A stretch of 49,613 nucleotides of DNA from JAAYJR01 sp964495655 (GTDB lineage Bacteria > Bacteroidota > Bacteroidia > Bacteroidales > Prolixibacteraceae): NCBI GenBank assembly GCA_964495655.1, contig CAZBWK010000014.1, positions 1-49,613 on the forward strand, written 5' to 3'. Positions 1 through 9,366 of the stretch are shown here, piece by piece. Each line of letters opens with the position of its first letter. Positions within the stretch are counted from its first letter, which is position 1. Below the pieces are notes generated by a model. The model was not told where the DNA came from, searched no databases, and saw nothing but the letters and a program-made list of their open reading frames with translations. Made by a program: the position numbers and the translations under genes.

Positions 1-199
1 AAAAAAACAATACTTCAATTTCTTTTTCATAGTTCAAATATTTAGGATTTATAATAGTTCATTGGATTTACAATAAATTAACTACACTTATGATCTATAA
101 ACCCTTTATTAAAGTGGCCTCTATATTATTTTTCAACCAGATACAATCAATAATAATTGATACTTTCCCTGGGTCAATGTTCTGTTAAGACAAAAAAAT

Positions 200-1495
200 C
201 TAATGGACAATTATTTTACAGGACAGTATCCTGAATATATCATTTTCTCTGTCAAACTGCCCGAAAATATAGAGCCACTCTTTATCATTGATCTTTAAAT
301 ATTGCCCGTTCATTGCATTATAATAATTTTTAAAAAGATTGCCTTCCGGGTCCCTCTGGATAATATTTTCAGTTTCCCATGTTTTCCCGTCATCATAACT
401 TCTTGCAAAATGAAGCCCATAGAGATCAGGTTCCGGCAGGTCATACAAATTTCTGGAATAAGGTACACGGCAAGCGTGTAATAAAGAACCATCCGGCAAG
501 GTCAGTCCCACTCCTGCAGCACCGGTACCTGCAATATTGGTCAGCTCATATTGCGACCATGTCTCACCATTATCAGTACTTTCACTACGAAAAAACCAGG
601 TGTCTTTCGGACTATCCTCAACACGTCCGAGTTTATCCCTCCCCCGTATAATTGAAATCAGCTTTCCCTGAGGTGTTAAAAAAAGGCTCTGTTCATTGAA
701 TCCTGCAATAACATCAGGGTTATCCCTTATTCCAGGGTCACTCTCGTATGCAACATCCCTGTATTTCCATGAAATACCGTCGTCATCGCTTATCATCACT
801 CCGCACCTCCAGTTCTCCCCTTTATTTTTTGCTCCCCAGATTGAAAAAACAAGTCTTCCATTCTTTAACCTGACTCCTCCGGCCATAAATTGCTCTCCAA
901 GAAAAGTACCGCCCGGATAACGCTTGAAAGTCCATTGTTCAGAATTTTTCTCCTTCCTCCCGATATTTAAAGTATGATTCCTCCACTGCGGATCCTTTAA
1001 TGCTCCTGTGCCATCATCTCCTTCAGTGAACTGGTCCCCTGCACAAATTAAAGTGCCATTTTTCGCAGGTCCGTATATAGCCAGGCGAAGAGCTTCTTTC
1101 TCCCACTTCCCGGGGTTTATCAGGAGCTCCTGTCCAAAAAGTTCAGGTTCCGACCAGGTCTTCCCCATATCTTTTGAGGTTATCAGAAATGGCCTCTTAC
1201 CTGTTGTCATATCACCATATGTTCCTCCCGTGAATACTCCCCTTATTTCATCTCCCATATTCACAAAACTACCGTAAATAGTATTGAATCCCTGATCCTG
1301 TCCGTCATAGAACACACGATAGTCCCTTATCTCTATTGTGTTATTGACCGGATCTGATTGCCGGCAAGATGAGATAAACACAAAAACAAAAAAAACACAG
1401 AGAATAAAACAATTTATTTTTCCTCCTGTCCGGAAATCAGTCTTAGCTGAGCCTGCCATCTGAAACTGATTATTTAACTGGTCAATTTCATTCAT
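200..1495 (-). CDS. Asp-box beta-propeller (sialidase-superfamily) lipoprotein
   Basis: This 431-residue protein is exported. A hydrophobic stretch at about residues 28-41 ends in ISSC with a candidate lipidated Cys44, and a start at Met13 (position 1459) would give a more ordinary signal length. Four Asp-box repeats (S-x-D-x-G-x-T/S-W type) are visible: SKDMGKTW, SDDDGISW, STDNGETW and SYDDGKTW. They indicate the six-bladed propeller of the sialidase superfamily. The (F/Y)RIP arginine motif of genuine sialidases is not seen near the N-terminus, so substrate and reaction are open; a glycosidase or lyase acting on a sulfated or rhamnose-bearing glycan fits the neighbours. It is the last gene of the minus-strand polysaccharide locus, 150 bp after the preceding Asp-box gene. 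Confidence 0.8.
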   Translation of the reverse strand: MNEIDQLNNQFQMAGSAKTDFRTGGKINCFILCVFFVFVFISSCRQSDPVNNTIEIRDYRVFYDGQDQGFNTIYGSFVNMGDEIRGVFTGGTYGDMTTGKRPFLITSKDMGKTWSEPELFGQELLINPGKWEKEALRLAIYGPAKNGTLICAGDQFTEGDDGTGALKDPQWRNHTLNIGRKEKNSEQWTFKRYPGGTFLGEQFMAGGVRLKNGRLVFSIWGAKNKGENWRCGVMISDDDGISWKYRDVAYESDPGIRDNPDVIAGFNEQSLFLTPQGKLISIIRGRDKLGRVEDSPKDTWFFRSESTDNGETWSQYELTNIAGTGAAGVGLTLPDGSLLHACRVPYSRNLYDLPEPDLYGLHFARSYDDGKTWETENIIQRDPEGNLFKNYYNAMNGQYLKINDKEWLYIFGQFDRENDIFRILSCKIIVH

Positions 1496-1645
1496 AGCAG
1501 CTAAAATAATTTAAATTCATGATTAATCTGTTTTATTTCGACCGAACCCGGTTAAATCCATTGGTTTTTAATTTATATGGTACAAAGTTTAACACATAAA
1601 TATTATTTATCAAAATGCCTGTAATGTACATTTCACATTAACAGG

Positions 1646-3460
1646 TTATTTTACCGCAATTGAATTCAACCCGAATCCCCACCTCGTATTATCAATAGAA
1701 GCCGGAACTCCTGCCCTTAAATAATTAATGCCGAATTCAGGAATTCTTTTAAACCCGGTTTCTGACACTTTTTTATCAAAAATAAATAATTCAGCAATTT
1801 GCTTATTAGAGTTCCACCTTATCCTTACAGGCATCTTTTCGGCTTCCCCGGATATATTAGCTAATACAAATTGAAATACAGAGTGTTCCGAAGCAACTGA
1901 ATCTCCCGATATTGAAAAGTGGTCAGTAAAACTTAAATTAATACCCGGACACTCATTTATAAATTCGATCTCCATTATCATTTCACCTGAGGCCAGGGCG
2001 GGAAAATTCCAAACCACCTCAGGATTCTGGCGGAGATCCATGGCTGAACCTGCGAGGAATCTGATTTTTTGCTCTGTCTCCGAATATTCTTTATGGATAA
2101 TATCACTTGATCCGTAAACAGTCCATTCGTCAGGATCAATGAGTGAATTCTTGGGTGCATTTTCTTCTGTGAGCCAGTCCGGGTCAAGCATAACTACAGA
2201 TTTTGACTCCCCTTGTCCTGAAACAAGAATTACCTTACCATCCTCTCTTTCCACAGCAGACGGATAGGCGGTGCCTCTGTCTCCCCGAATTTCACTTTTA
2301 TCTTCCTCTGCTCTTAAAACTTCCCTGAAACCTTTCCACGACTTTCCGTCATCGTAACTTAAAGCAGCATGAAGAACTTCTCTGCCACCAAAAGCATAAC
2401 TATTAGGATCATCCCATCTTTGGTTCATATTAAAAAAGAGGAGTAACCTGCCATCTTTCAATCGAAGAAAGTGGGCAGGAGAATCAGAGGAGGTAAATTT
2501 CGATGGTTCCGGAACAGTCCAGCTTTCACCATTATTAACTGAAAAAGATTCATACAATACTCCCTTATTAGTACGGATCAGCATCCACAAATCATCACTG
2601 TTCAGTTGGACTACTACCGGCTCTACAGCCCCATAACGGGTTGTCTTATCAGGATCAATTTCTATGTTCAGGGTATTATCTGCAGCATGCCAATTATCTC
2701 CGTTATCATCTGAATACAAAATCATTACTTCGTTCCACCCGTAATCTTTGGCATTACCATCAGGCTTTTTTGATCTTTCGGGCACTGCTTTCCCAAAAGA
2801 CATCAATAACCTGCCTGATTTTAATTCGATAAAATTCCTTATTGATCCCACATAACCATTATAAATTTCTTTTGGAGGTTCCCATTCTGATGTCGCGCTG
2901 ACTTTGCGGGTATGCCATAAATTATAATGTCTGCCGTTATAGCCGTTTTCACCCTCATCCCGTATATGAAAAACAGAGTGCATTGATCCATCACCGGACT
3001 CAACCACCTGATTGGCATAATATGCTATACCAGGAAGGTCAAACTCTTTTTCAGGTATATTCCATTCTACACCGTTTAATGAAGAGACAGACATCATCTT
3101 ATCAGCATCACCCGGATTATTAATAAAAAATATCTTGTAGTGACCAGCAGAAGTAGCTATGATAGTAGATTCATTAGTTGGCGCGTCACATATTCTTACA
3201 GGTCTGTAAATAGCTTCCGGATAAATTTCGCAAGAGGCTCCTTTCTCATCATGACAGCTGAGATCAGGAGTTCTGATTATATTTTTATCCGGACAATTAC
3301 ATTTTCCATCGAGCCCGTTTAATATAGATAACAATAAAACTGCAGAAAATAAAAATTTACCCGGTAAGCAACAATTAAACAATGTCTTTGAAAAACAGTA
3401 TGCCTGATATTTTTTTGCAATGACATATCTGTGTAAAAATATTTTAAATTTTCCCATCAT
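1646..3460 (-). CDS. Asp-box beta-propeller protein with extra C-terminal domain
   Basis: At 604 residues this is the longest of the four Asp-box proteins in the locus. Boxes are seen at YSDDNGDNW, SVNNGESW and SYDDGKSW, all in roughly residues 245-380. About 150 residues follow the propeller and look beta-rich, probably a concanavalin-like or carbohydrate-binding module; this is inferred from pattern only. The N-terminus is odd: a basic, Cys-containing stretch of about 35 residues precedes the hydrophobic segment at about 36-48, so the true start may be internal; Met2 at 3457 is equally possible. The gene lies 29 bp after the preceding Asp-box gene and is probably co-transcribed. There is no FRIP motif, so sialic acid as substrate is not supported. 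Confidence 0.78.
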   Translation of the reverse strand: MMGKFKIFLHRYVIAKKYQAYCFSKTLFNCCLPGKFLFSAVLLLSILNGLDGKCNCPDKNIIRTPDLSCHDEKGASCEIYPEAIYRPVRICDAPTNESTIIATSAGHYKIFFINNPGDADKMMSVSSLNGVEWNIPEKEFDLPGIAYYANQVVESGDGSMHSVFHIRDEGENGYNGRHYNLWHTRKVSATSEWEPPKEIYNGYVGSIRNFIELKSGRLLMSFGKAVPERSKKPDGNAKDYGWNEVMILYSDDNGDNWHAADNTLNIEIDPDKTTRYGAVEPVVVQLNSDDLWMLIRTNKGVLYESFSVNNGESWTVPEPSKFTSSDSPAHFLRLKDGRLLLFFNMNQRWDDPNSYAFGGREVLHAALSYDDGKSWKGFREVLRAEEDKSEIRGDRGTAYPSAVEREDGKVILVSGQGESKSVVMLDPDWLTEENAPKNSLIDPDEWTVYGSSDIIHKEYSETEQKIRFLAGSAMDLRQNPEVVWNFPALASGEMIMEIEFINECPGINLSFTDHFSISGDSVASEHSVFQFVLANISGEAEKMPVRIRWNSNKQIAELFIFDKKVSETGFKRIPEFGINYLRAGVPASIDNTRWGFGLNSIAVK

Positions 3461-3489
3461 AATTAAAAAATTATTTCCGGCTCTGTTTT

Positions 3490-4659
3490 TTAATCAGTAT
3501 ACGGATTGAAATCCTTTTCATCCAGTTTAACACTCAGGTATCCTGCAAAACCTGCATAACTTGTTGTTATCCAGATTTCTCCCGGATTAGCCTCAAAAAC
3601 ACGCGGATAGGATAGTGTCCTGGTTTTACTTTTATCAGTAATTCTGGCAATTACAACAGGAGAACTCCATGTTTTACCGTCATCTTCTGAAAACATTACA
3701 GATAATTCACCCCGGTGATTACTATGTGCAACTTCGGAGGAGACCCCGTCACCTCCACTAAAAGGATATTCACTTTTCCCCTCGGGGAAAGCTCTGTTCC
3801 AGACCAGCATCAGCGATCCGCTTTTAAGGCGGGTCAGTAAACCCGGTGCAGAGCTGGCATCAATTTTAGTGGGTTTAAAAAATTGCCAGTTCAAACCTTC
3901 ATTATCAGAATATGCTTCCCAGAAGAATCCCCAGTTTGTACGCATAAGCATCCATATTCTTCCGTCATTAAGCTGCTCTATTGTTGCCTCGGTAACTCCG
4001 CTATGGTGCCCAACCCCACCTAAATCAATAACATTGGACCGAACCCAGTTAAAACCATTTGTCCTGGATGTATATGTTACAACTGTATGATGACCGGGAT
4101 TATGACGCAAGATCATAGAAGATAAGATAATACTACCATCTTTGGTTTCAATGATATCTCTGTTAGCGCCGGTCCATTCATCATGAAGCTTTTGAAGGTC
4201 CTGCCATGTTTTACCTTCATCAAGGCTGCGAACAGTATATGTAGGCAGCCTTGCCCCCGGCGAATCAATGATATCCGGCCTGAAATTCCAGTTAGCCCTT
4301 TCCTTCTCATTAGCAAAGGCAAGAATTATTGCGCCACCGGAAGTTCTGATCAATGCCCGTTCAATCCGGATTTCAAAACTTTCCTGATCTGTAAAAATCG
4401 GGTATTCTTTCCATGTTTTACCCTCATCCATGCTGATACAACTCATATTTTTTTCGACAGTCAGGATACCCCCGTCCTTCAGCCGGACAAAAGGACCTGT
4501 TTTCAGTCCCGGTATCTCAGTAACCTTTTCATGGATCCAGTAACCTTCAGTGGTCAGTTTAGCTCTGTCAGAATTTCCCGGCTGTCCAAAAACATCAGGT
4601 GCACTGAAAACAATTAAGCCTAAAAAAACCGGGATAGCAAAAAGATTGATTTTTTTCAT
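3490..4659 (-). CDS. Secreted Asp-box beta-propeller glycan-active protein
   Basis: This 389-residue protein has a clean signal peptide (MKKINLFAIPVFLG..., probable cleavage after VFG near residue 25) and no lipobox. Asp-boxes SMDEGKTW, SLDEGKTW, SDNEGLNW and SEDDGKTW are spaced through the chain, with a degenerate fifth (TSRTNGFNW). The size matches a bare six-bladed propeller of the sialidase superfamily. It follows the sulfatase by 69 bp and precedes another Asp-box gene by 29 bp. Annotation pipelines would call it exo-alpha-sialidase. The family fold is well supported, but the sialidase activity is not, because no sialate catabolism genes are in the window and the FRIP motif is missing. 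Confidence 0.82.
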   Translation of the reverse strand: MKKINLFAIPVFLGLIVFSAPDVFGQPGNSDRAKLTTEGYWIHEKVTEIPGLKTGPFVRLKDGGILTVEKNMSCISMDEGKTWKEYPIFTDQESFEIRIERALIRTSGGAIILAFANEKERANWNFRPDIIDSPGARLPTYTVRSLDEGKTWQDLQKLHDEWTGANRDIIETKDGSIILSSMILRHNPGHHTVVTYTSRTNGFNWVRSNVIDLGGVGHHSGVTEATIEQLNDGRIWMLMRTNWGFFWEAYSDNEGLNWQFFKPTKIDASSAPGLLTRLKSGSLMLVWNRAFPEGKSEYPFSGGDGVSSEVAHSNHRGELSVMFSEDDGKTWSSPVVIARITDKSKTRTLSYPRVFEANPGEIWITTSYAGFAGYLSVKLDEKDFNPYTD

Positions 4660-4728
4660 TTTTTTTGGTTTTATATTTATTGATCAATTATAAATAAATG
4701 CATTATAATCCACCGGCTTTCGATACTA

Positions 4729-6186
4729 TTATGGCAAATTAATTCCCTCCTCAGGAAATCTTGCATTAACTTCAACGAGCCATTGCCTAAGCATACTCTT
4801 CATTTCCTGGACCCTCGGGTATTCAGTTCTGCTTAAATCCTCTCTTTCACTTAAATCTTTTGAAAGATTGAATAACTCTGCTTCACCAGTCTTATAATTA
4901 TAAACTAACTTATAATCCCCCATTCTCACAGCCCCCTGAAAAACCCCGTGAGGATAATGCCAGAAAAGCGCACTCCTTTTCTTCATTTTGCCATTTCCTG
5001 TTAAAAGTTTTTTAAAACTTACTCCGTCCACATGTTGTTCAGGCACTGACGGAAGATTTGCCAGATCCAGCAGTGTTGGATACAGATCATTGGAGATCAG
5101 AGGCTCTCCGCATTTGGTATTTGATTTTATCAGGTCCGGCCATCTTATGATCAGGGGAACCCTGATCCCACCTTCGTATAAATTATGTTTTGCTCCGCGC
5201 AATGGAAAATTTGAAGTAACAGTATGCTTACCCCCATTATCAGAACTATACACGATAATAGTATTATCTCTGATACCAAGTTCATCTATTTTTTTCAAAA
5301 GCCTTCCGACATTCTCGTCCATGTGGTGAACCATGGCCGCATACTCGGGTAAATTCTGATATTTTCTGGATCCGTTTTCCATATCATCAATATTTAATAT
5401 ACCCGGATCCATAAATTTTTTTCTGTATTTTTCAATAATTTCCGGTTTTGCCTCAAGTGGTGTATGCACTGTATGAAAAGAGAGAAAAGCAAAAAAAGGC
5501 CTGGATCCATTACAATTCGATTCAATAAAATTTATAGTCTCATTTGTGAGACGGTCAGTGATGTACTCTCCCTGAGGTCCGTCATCCATATGGGTCAGAA
5601 AATGCGGACTGAAGTATAAAACCTCATTTTGCTTAACGGGCGGATCTTTATCCGGATAAAGCATTCTCCATGCATTTTGAGAAGTAGTTCCCCCGATGGC
5701 AACCATAAATCCCTGGTTTGCCGCCCAATGTTCAGACTTATATCCTAAATGCCATTTGCCAAACAGCCCGGTTATATAACCATTATCCCGCAAAGCCTCA
5801 GCTAATGTATATTCAGATAACTCCAAATGATGCGAAATATAATCAACATCCTTCTCAGGAGTAATTAAGTATGTAGTTATTCCTGTTCGTGCCGTATACT
5901 TACCTGTTAAAATAGATGCCCTTGTAGGAGAGCAAACCGGACCTCCGGCATAGAAATCAGTAAAATACATTCCTTCAGTTGCAAGCCTGTCAACATTAGG
6001 AGTGTCATAATATTCACTGCCCATAAATCCTAAATCACTCCATCCCAGATCATCTACAAGAATGAATACTATATTGGGCCTTTGGGTTTCATTTATCCTG
6101 CCATCTTTACAAGAATAAGCTCCCTGATAAAAAGATGTGATAAGAACCAGTGCAAGACCTCTGGAAATTGTCCTTTTAAATTTCAT
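4729..6186 (-). CDS. Type I sulfatase (formylglycine-dependent, family S1)
   Basis: This 485-residue exported sulfatase cleaves sulfate esters, presumably from a polysaccharide. The signature C-S-P-T-R at residues 85-89 places Cys85 for conversion to formylglycine. Metal ligands are visible as Asp45-Asp46 (FILVDDLGWS) and Asp316-Asn317 (SSDNGGKH), with the family motif GKWHLG at 143-148. The signal peptide ends near Cys26; the AYSC context is a poor lipobox, so secretion or lipidation is uncertain. It lies 27 bp after an Asp-box protein gene and shares its direction. A Cys-type sulfatase needs a maturase (anSME or FGE), which is not in this window. S1 subfamily and target position on the sugar cannot be read by eye. 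Confidence 0.95.
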   Translation of the reverse strand: MKFKRTISRGLALVLITSFYQGAYSCKDGRINETQRPNIVFILVDDLGWSDLGFMGSEYYDTPNVDRLATEGMYFTDFYAGGPVCSPTRASILTGKYTARTGITTYLITPEKDVDYISHHLELSEYTLAEALRDNGYITGLFGKWHLGYKSEHWAANQGFMVAIGGTTSQNAWRMLYPDKDPPVKQNEVLYFSPHFLTHMDDGPQGEYITDRLTNETINFIESNCNGSRPFFAFLSFHTVHTPLEAKPEIIEKYRKKFMDPGILNIDDMENGSRKYQNLPEYAAMVHHMDENVGRLLKKIDELGIRDNTIIVYSSDNGGKHTVTSNFPLRGAKHNLYEGGIRVPLIIRWPDLIKSNTKCGEPLISNDLYPTLLDLANLPSVPEQHVDGVSFKKLLTGNGKMKKRSALFWHYPHGVFQGAVRMGDYKLVYNYKTGEAELFNLSKDLSEREDLSRTEYPRVQEMKSMLRQWLVEVNARFPEEGINLP

Positions 6187-6213
6187 TTTTATTTAGAGTT
6201 GAGATATTAATCA

Positions 6214-7545
6214 TTACAACCAATCAGGGATCATTCCGTTTCCGGTCAACTCTCCCCCGAGGATCCATGAAAGGTTGAATCTGGCAACCTGCATAGTTGC
6301 GTCAGGAGGGTGGGTTGAAGATCTTGGATCGGCATAACGGTCTTCAAAGAGAAGGTAAATCAAACCTTCGCCGGGAGTGCCAGGCCGTCCGGCACCCAAA
6401 GATGAATAAGCACCACGGGGTTCATGAATCAATCTTTTTACCGGCCATGTTTCACCGCCGTCAAAACTTGCCCAGACTGTCATCTTTTCCCTGGCTCCAG
6501 GTCCGGCATCTGTATTGCTGTAAATCAATATGTCACGGTTTTCAACAGGTAAACGCACTAATCCGCCCTTACAGCCATAGCCCCGGTCTGCTCCACCTCC
6601 GTCAGGAAGCACTGAACTGACTTTCAGATCTTCCCAAGTATGTCCATAATCATAACTCCATGCTTCACGGCGCATAACTTCTTCGGGCTTAAGTTCGCGG
6701 GCAAGAGATTTGTCATAAAAACCACTGCAGCTTCGTGAATTATAATAAATCCGCCCGTCACTCAATTCCGTGAGTGCAGCTTCTTCGGTATAACCTTCGG
6801 GGAATAGTCCGCTGACCTGCCAGGTAGCTCCGCCATCATCACTATATACAGCGCAACTGTAAATAGCTTCTAAAGGGTCTCTGTCTGAAGGATGTTCCGG
6901 GGCATGAGGGCGAAAGGTAGATGTAACTATGAGTCTGCCCTTTTTTTTACCATGTCTGAGAGTAATGCCACTTTCACTGGCATTTGAATGTATCGTATAT
7001 TTCCCATTTTCACCATAACCTTCTCCACGTTCATTCCATGAAACCCTCTTCATCAAACCTGCCTGCTCAATCCATTTAATTAGCTCGTTAGGTTTAAGGA
7101 TTATATTTTCCTCTCTCCATGTTTTCCCGTGATCACTGCTTCGCCAAAGCCGGTCATTTCCATCCCAAAGTCTCAGAACAATTATGTCACCGGTGTTTTC
7201 ATCAGTAATAAAGTTACTGTCCATAAATCCAAAAGGCACCTCTATGATCTCTCCCCATGTCTTGCCGCCGTCTTCACTGCGCCGGAGAAGTCCCGGACGA
7301 TTCTGCAGGGCAAGGATGGTTCCGTCGACAGCCACAGCAAGATAAGGCTCACGCAATGATCTGCTGTCACCATTAAACACCGCCTGCATTTGAAAAAAAG
7401 GTTCACCCCGGAAAGGATCAAGAGTTCCCTCGGCTGGAATGCCATATGCGGTTACCGCAATTTCATCTTTTGTTGCTGATTGCTGGCATGCTCCTGTCAA
7501 AAAAAATGTTGTAACAACTAAGAAAAATTTAAAACTCCTTACCAT
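6214..7545 (-). CDS. Asp-box beta-propeller lipoprotein (sialidase superfamily)
   Basis: The open frame extends to a TTG at 7596, but ATG at 7545 gives a textbook lipoprotein signal (MVRSFKFFLVVTT...LTGAC, Cys20), so I use that start (443 residues). Five Asp-boxes are visible: SEDGGKTW, SSDHGKTW, SDDGGATW, SYDYGHTW and SFDGGETW, the most regular set in the locus. It is the first enzyme gene after SusD, separated by about 250 bp that contain a dispersed hairpin repeat. It probably acts at the cell surface or in the periplasm on the glycan imported by the adjacent SusC/SusD. A FRIP motif is not seen (the corresponding region reads SLREPYLAV), so the reaction is left open. Confidence 0.82.
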   Translation of the reverse strand: MVRSFKFFLVVTTFFLTGACQQSATKDEIAVTAYGIPAEGTLDPFRGEPFFQMQAVFNGDSRSLREPYLAVAVDGTILALQNRPGLLRRSEDGGKTWGEIIEVPFGFMDSNFITDENTGDIIVLRLWDGNDRLWRSSDHGKTWREENIILKPNELIKWIEQAGLMKRVSWNERGEGYGENGKYTIHSNASESGITLRHGKKKGRLIVTSTFRPHAPEHPSDRDPLEAIYSCAVYSDDGGATWQVSGLFPEGYTEEAALTELSDGRIYYNSRSCSGFYDKSLARELKPEEVMRREAWSYDYGHTWEDLKVSSVLPDGGGADRGYGCKGGLVRLPVENRDILIYSNTDAGPGAREKMTVWASFDGGETWPVKRLIHEPRGAYSSLGAGRPGTPGEGLIYLLFEDRYADPRSSTHPPDATMQVARFNLSWILGGELTGNGMIPDWL

Positions 7546-7710
7546 AAGTACTTTTATTTTATTAGCTAAATTCATTAGTGTTGACTTTAAAGTCAAATAA
7601 GGCCTCTTAATTACAAACTAAATTATGATGGGCTTTCAGACAGGTTATAATATCGCGAAATTTTTACCGACAGGTCAGTTGCCCAAACATCACAGTATAG
7701 AAATTATTTG

Positions 7711-7794
7711 TGGGTTGGGTCGGAAAAAGGCGATTCGCGCCCTTTTCCGACAAATTTAAATTTTTATTGAATTGTTTTTCAATTAATTATAAAA
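7711..7794 (-). repeat. Dispersed hairpin repeat, copy 1 (full length)
   Basis: Read on the minus strand, this 84-bp unit begins immediately after the SusD stop codon with TTTTATAATTAATTG. It then has AAAAACAATT (a small AATTG/CAATT hairpin), then ATTTGTC, a long hairpin with arms GTCGGAAAAGGGCG and CGCCTTTTTCCGAC, and ends in CCCAACCCA. The same order of blocks is found at 34371-34453, and a shortened form at 17128-17173. The hairpin arms differ between copies in a paired way: GG/CC here against TA/TA elsewhere. Function is unknown; REP-like or MITE-like behaviour, or a transcript-end structure, are the main options. Confidence 0.85.
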
Positions 7795-9348
7795 TCAATA
7801 ACCCGGAGTTTGCTGAAGTGCAGAATTGTTTGTGAGGGTTCCCTGGTCTATTGGCCATAATAGCTGACCGGGCTTTGCCTCAGATAATTCCAACACGTAA
7901 TCATCACCGAATCGTCTCAAATCATACCATCTTTTACCTTCATAAACAAATTCAAAAAATCTCTCTCTCAAAATGGCATAGTCCGGCTTACTATCTACAG
8001 CCTGATTCGGGAAACCATGGATTTCCTGCTTATAATTATCTCTAAATCCTCTGGCTCTGACTAAATTTATTTCGACAGAGGGATCCTGATTTAAAAGATA
8101 TTTTGCTTCTGCAAGCAAAAGCAGTAAATCTGCATATCTGTATACAGGATAGTCATTATACCATGACCTGATTCCTGAAATGATCACACCCTGAAATTTA
8201 TTACACCAAACACCTCCGACATGCATTACTGTATCCCCGTCCACTACATGCCATATTGCCTGGCCGGTTGCCCATTTGCGATAATCCTCCGGTGAATAGG
8301 ACTGAAAGAGGTCTTCGTTCATAACGATACTGAATGTACCTCCACGTGAATGTATGTTATAAAGATCATGTGTGATATTGCGTTGTTTCAGTGAATCAAA
8401 GCCATATCCGGGAGTGGTATATCTGTCCCTTGTAACCATAACGTGAATTTCACCCCCGAGGAGGGTATACTCATCCTCATCATTCCTGATTGCAAAAATT
8501 ATTTCGTCGTTATCTTTATTGTCCTGATCAAAGATATCATGAAAATCTTCAAGCAGACGAAGTGAAGGTATATTGGTTTTTATATCTTCCAATGCGGTTT
8601 TTGCAATTCCTGCATCAGTGGCTCCTCCCCCGCGGCGGGCAGTCCACAGGTAATATTCAGCCTTAAGCATTTGACTTGCTGCCTTAGACCATTGGGTTTT
8701 CCCTTTAACAAAAGAGTAATCTTCAAAGTGTGACAAAGACCTGTCGATATCTTCTTTAATTAAGTCCATCACTGCAGATGCAGGGTCTTGCGGTTTAGAC
8801 AACTCACCAATATCAAAACTGTAACTTGGCTCTGTCTGTAAAACCAGATCTCCCCAGCTTCTCACCAGGTGAAAATAATAGAATGCCCTCAACCCATATG
8901 CCTGGCCTAAGTACCAATTCTTCTGACTTTCGGTCAGTATACCATCAGCCGCACCACCGGCTGTTTTGTCAATAATAAGGTTGATCTGATTGATATTGGC
9001 ATAAAATCCGCCGTAATTAGTAATTCCAGGTCTCGTTTCATGCAGATTATTATCAATTATTTCAGGATAAGAACGGGTATGTCCGGGATAATTTTCTTTA
9101 CCCATTGTGCCTCCCCGGAATTCACCCAAAATTTGAAAATTAAGCTGATGAGTACGCAGTCTTGAGTGTATGCCATTTGCAAATGCCTCCCATTGCGTCG
9201 GAACTCTCCAGTAACTTACATCGGTGATCGTGCTGACAGGTGCCAGTTGCAGGTTAAACGGATCGTCGTCGCATCCTGCCCAGATTGCCATAACAGCAAC
9301 ACTTATTGCAACTATCAGATATTTAAATGCTTTTTTTATACGTTTCAT
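7795..9348 (-). CDS. SusD/RagB-family glycan-binding surface lipoprotein
   Basis: This 517-residue SusD-like protein is the surface lid that captures oligosaccharide and hands it to the SusC barrel. It has a type II signal peptide (lipobox WAGC, Cys26), and the DDD right after the Cys fits Bacteroidota surface-export signals. The C-terminal half has the usual RagB/SusD features: YPVYRYADLLLLLAEA, then VRARGF, and a closing EFVYEGKRWYDLRRFG. It starts 18 bp after the SusC stop, the standard pairing. Binding residues cannot be predicted by eye, so ligand identity rests on the neighbouring rhamnosidase, sulfatase and Asp-box genes. Confidence 0.97.
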   Translation of the reverse strand: MKRIKKAFKYLIVAISVAVMAIWAGCDDDPFNLQLAPVSTITDVSYWRVPTQWEAFANGIHSRLRTHQLNFQILGEFRGGTMGKENYPGHTRSYPEIIDNNLHETRPGITNYGGFYANINQINLIIDKTAGGAADGILTESQKNWYLGQAYGLRAFYYFHLVRSWGDLVLQTEPSYSFDIGELSKPQDPASAVMDLIKEDIDRSLSHFEDYSFVKGKTQWSKAASQMLKAEYYLWTARRGGGATDAGIAKTALEDIKTNIPSLRLLEDFHDIFDQDNKDNDEIIFAIRNDEDEYTLLGGEIHVMVTRDRYTTPGYGFDSLKQRNITHDLYNIHSRGGTFSIVMNEDLFQSYSPEDYRKWATGQAIWHVVDGDTVMHVGGVWCNKFQGVIISGIRSWYNDYPVYRYADLLLLLAEAKYLLNQDPSVEINLVRARGFRDNYKQEIHGFPNQAVDSKPDYAILRERFFEFVYEGKRWYDLRRFGDDYVLELSEAKPGQLLWPIDQGTLTNNSALQQTPGY

Positions 9349-9366
9349 TGTAATAATTTTTAAGGT

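Noticed and set aside
200..7545. The four Asp-box proteins as true exo-alpha-sialidases
   Set aside because: The fold repeats are clear, but the FRIP motif is not seen and no sialic acid uptake or breakdown genes are in the window.
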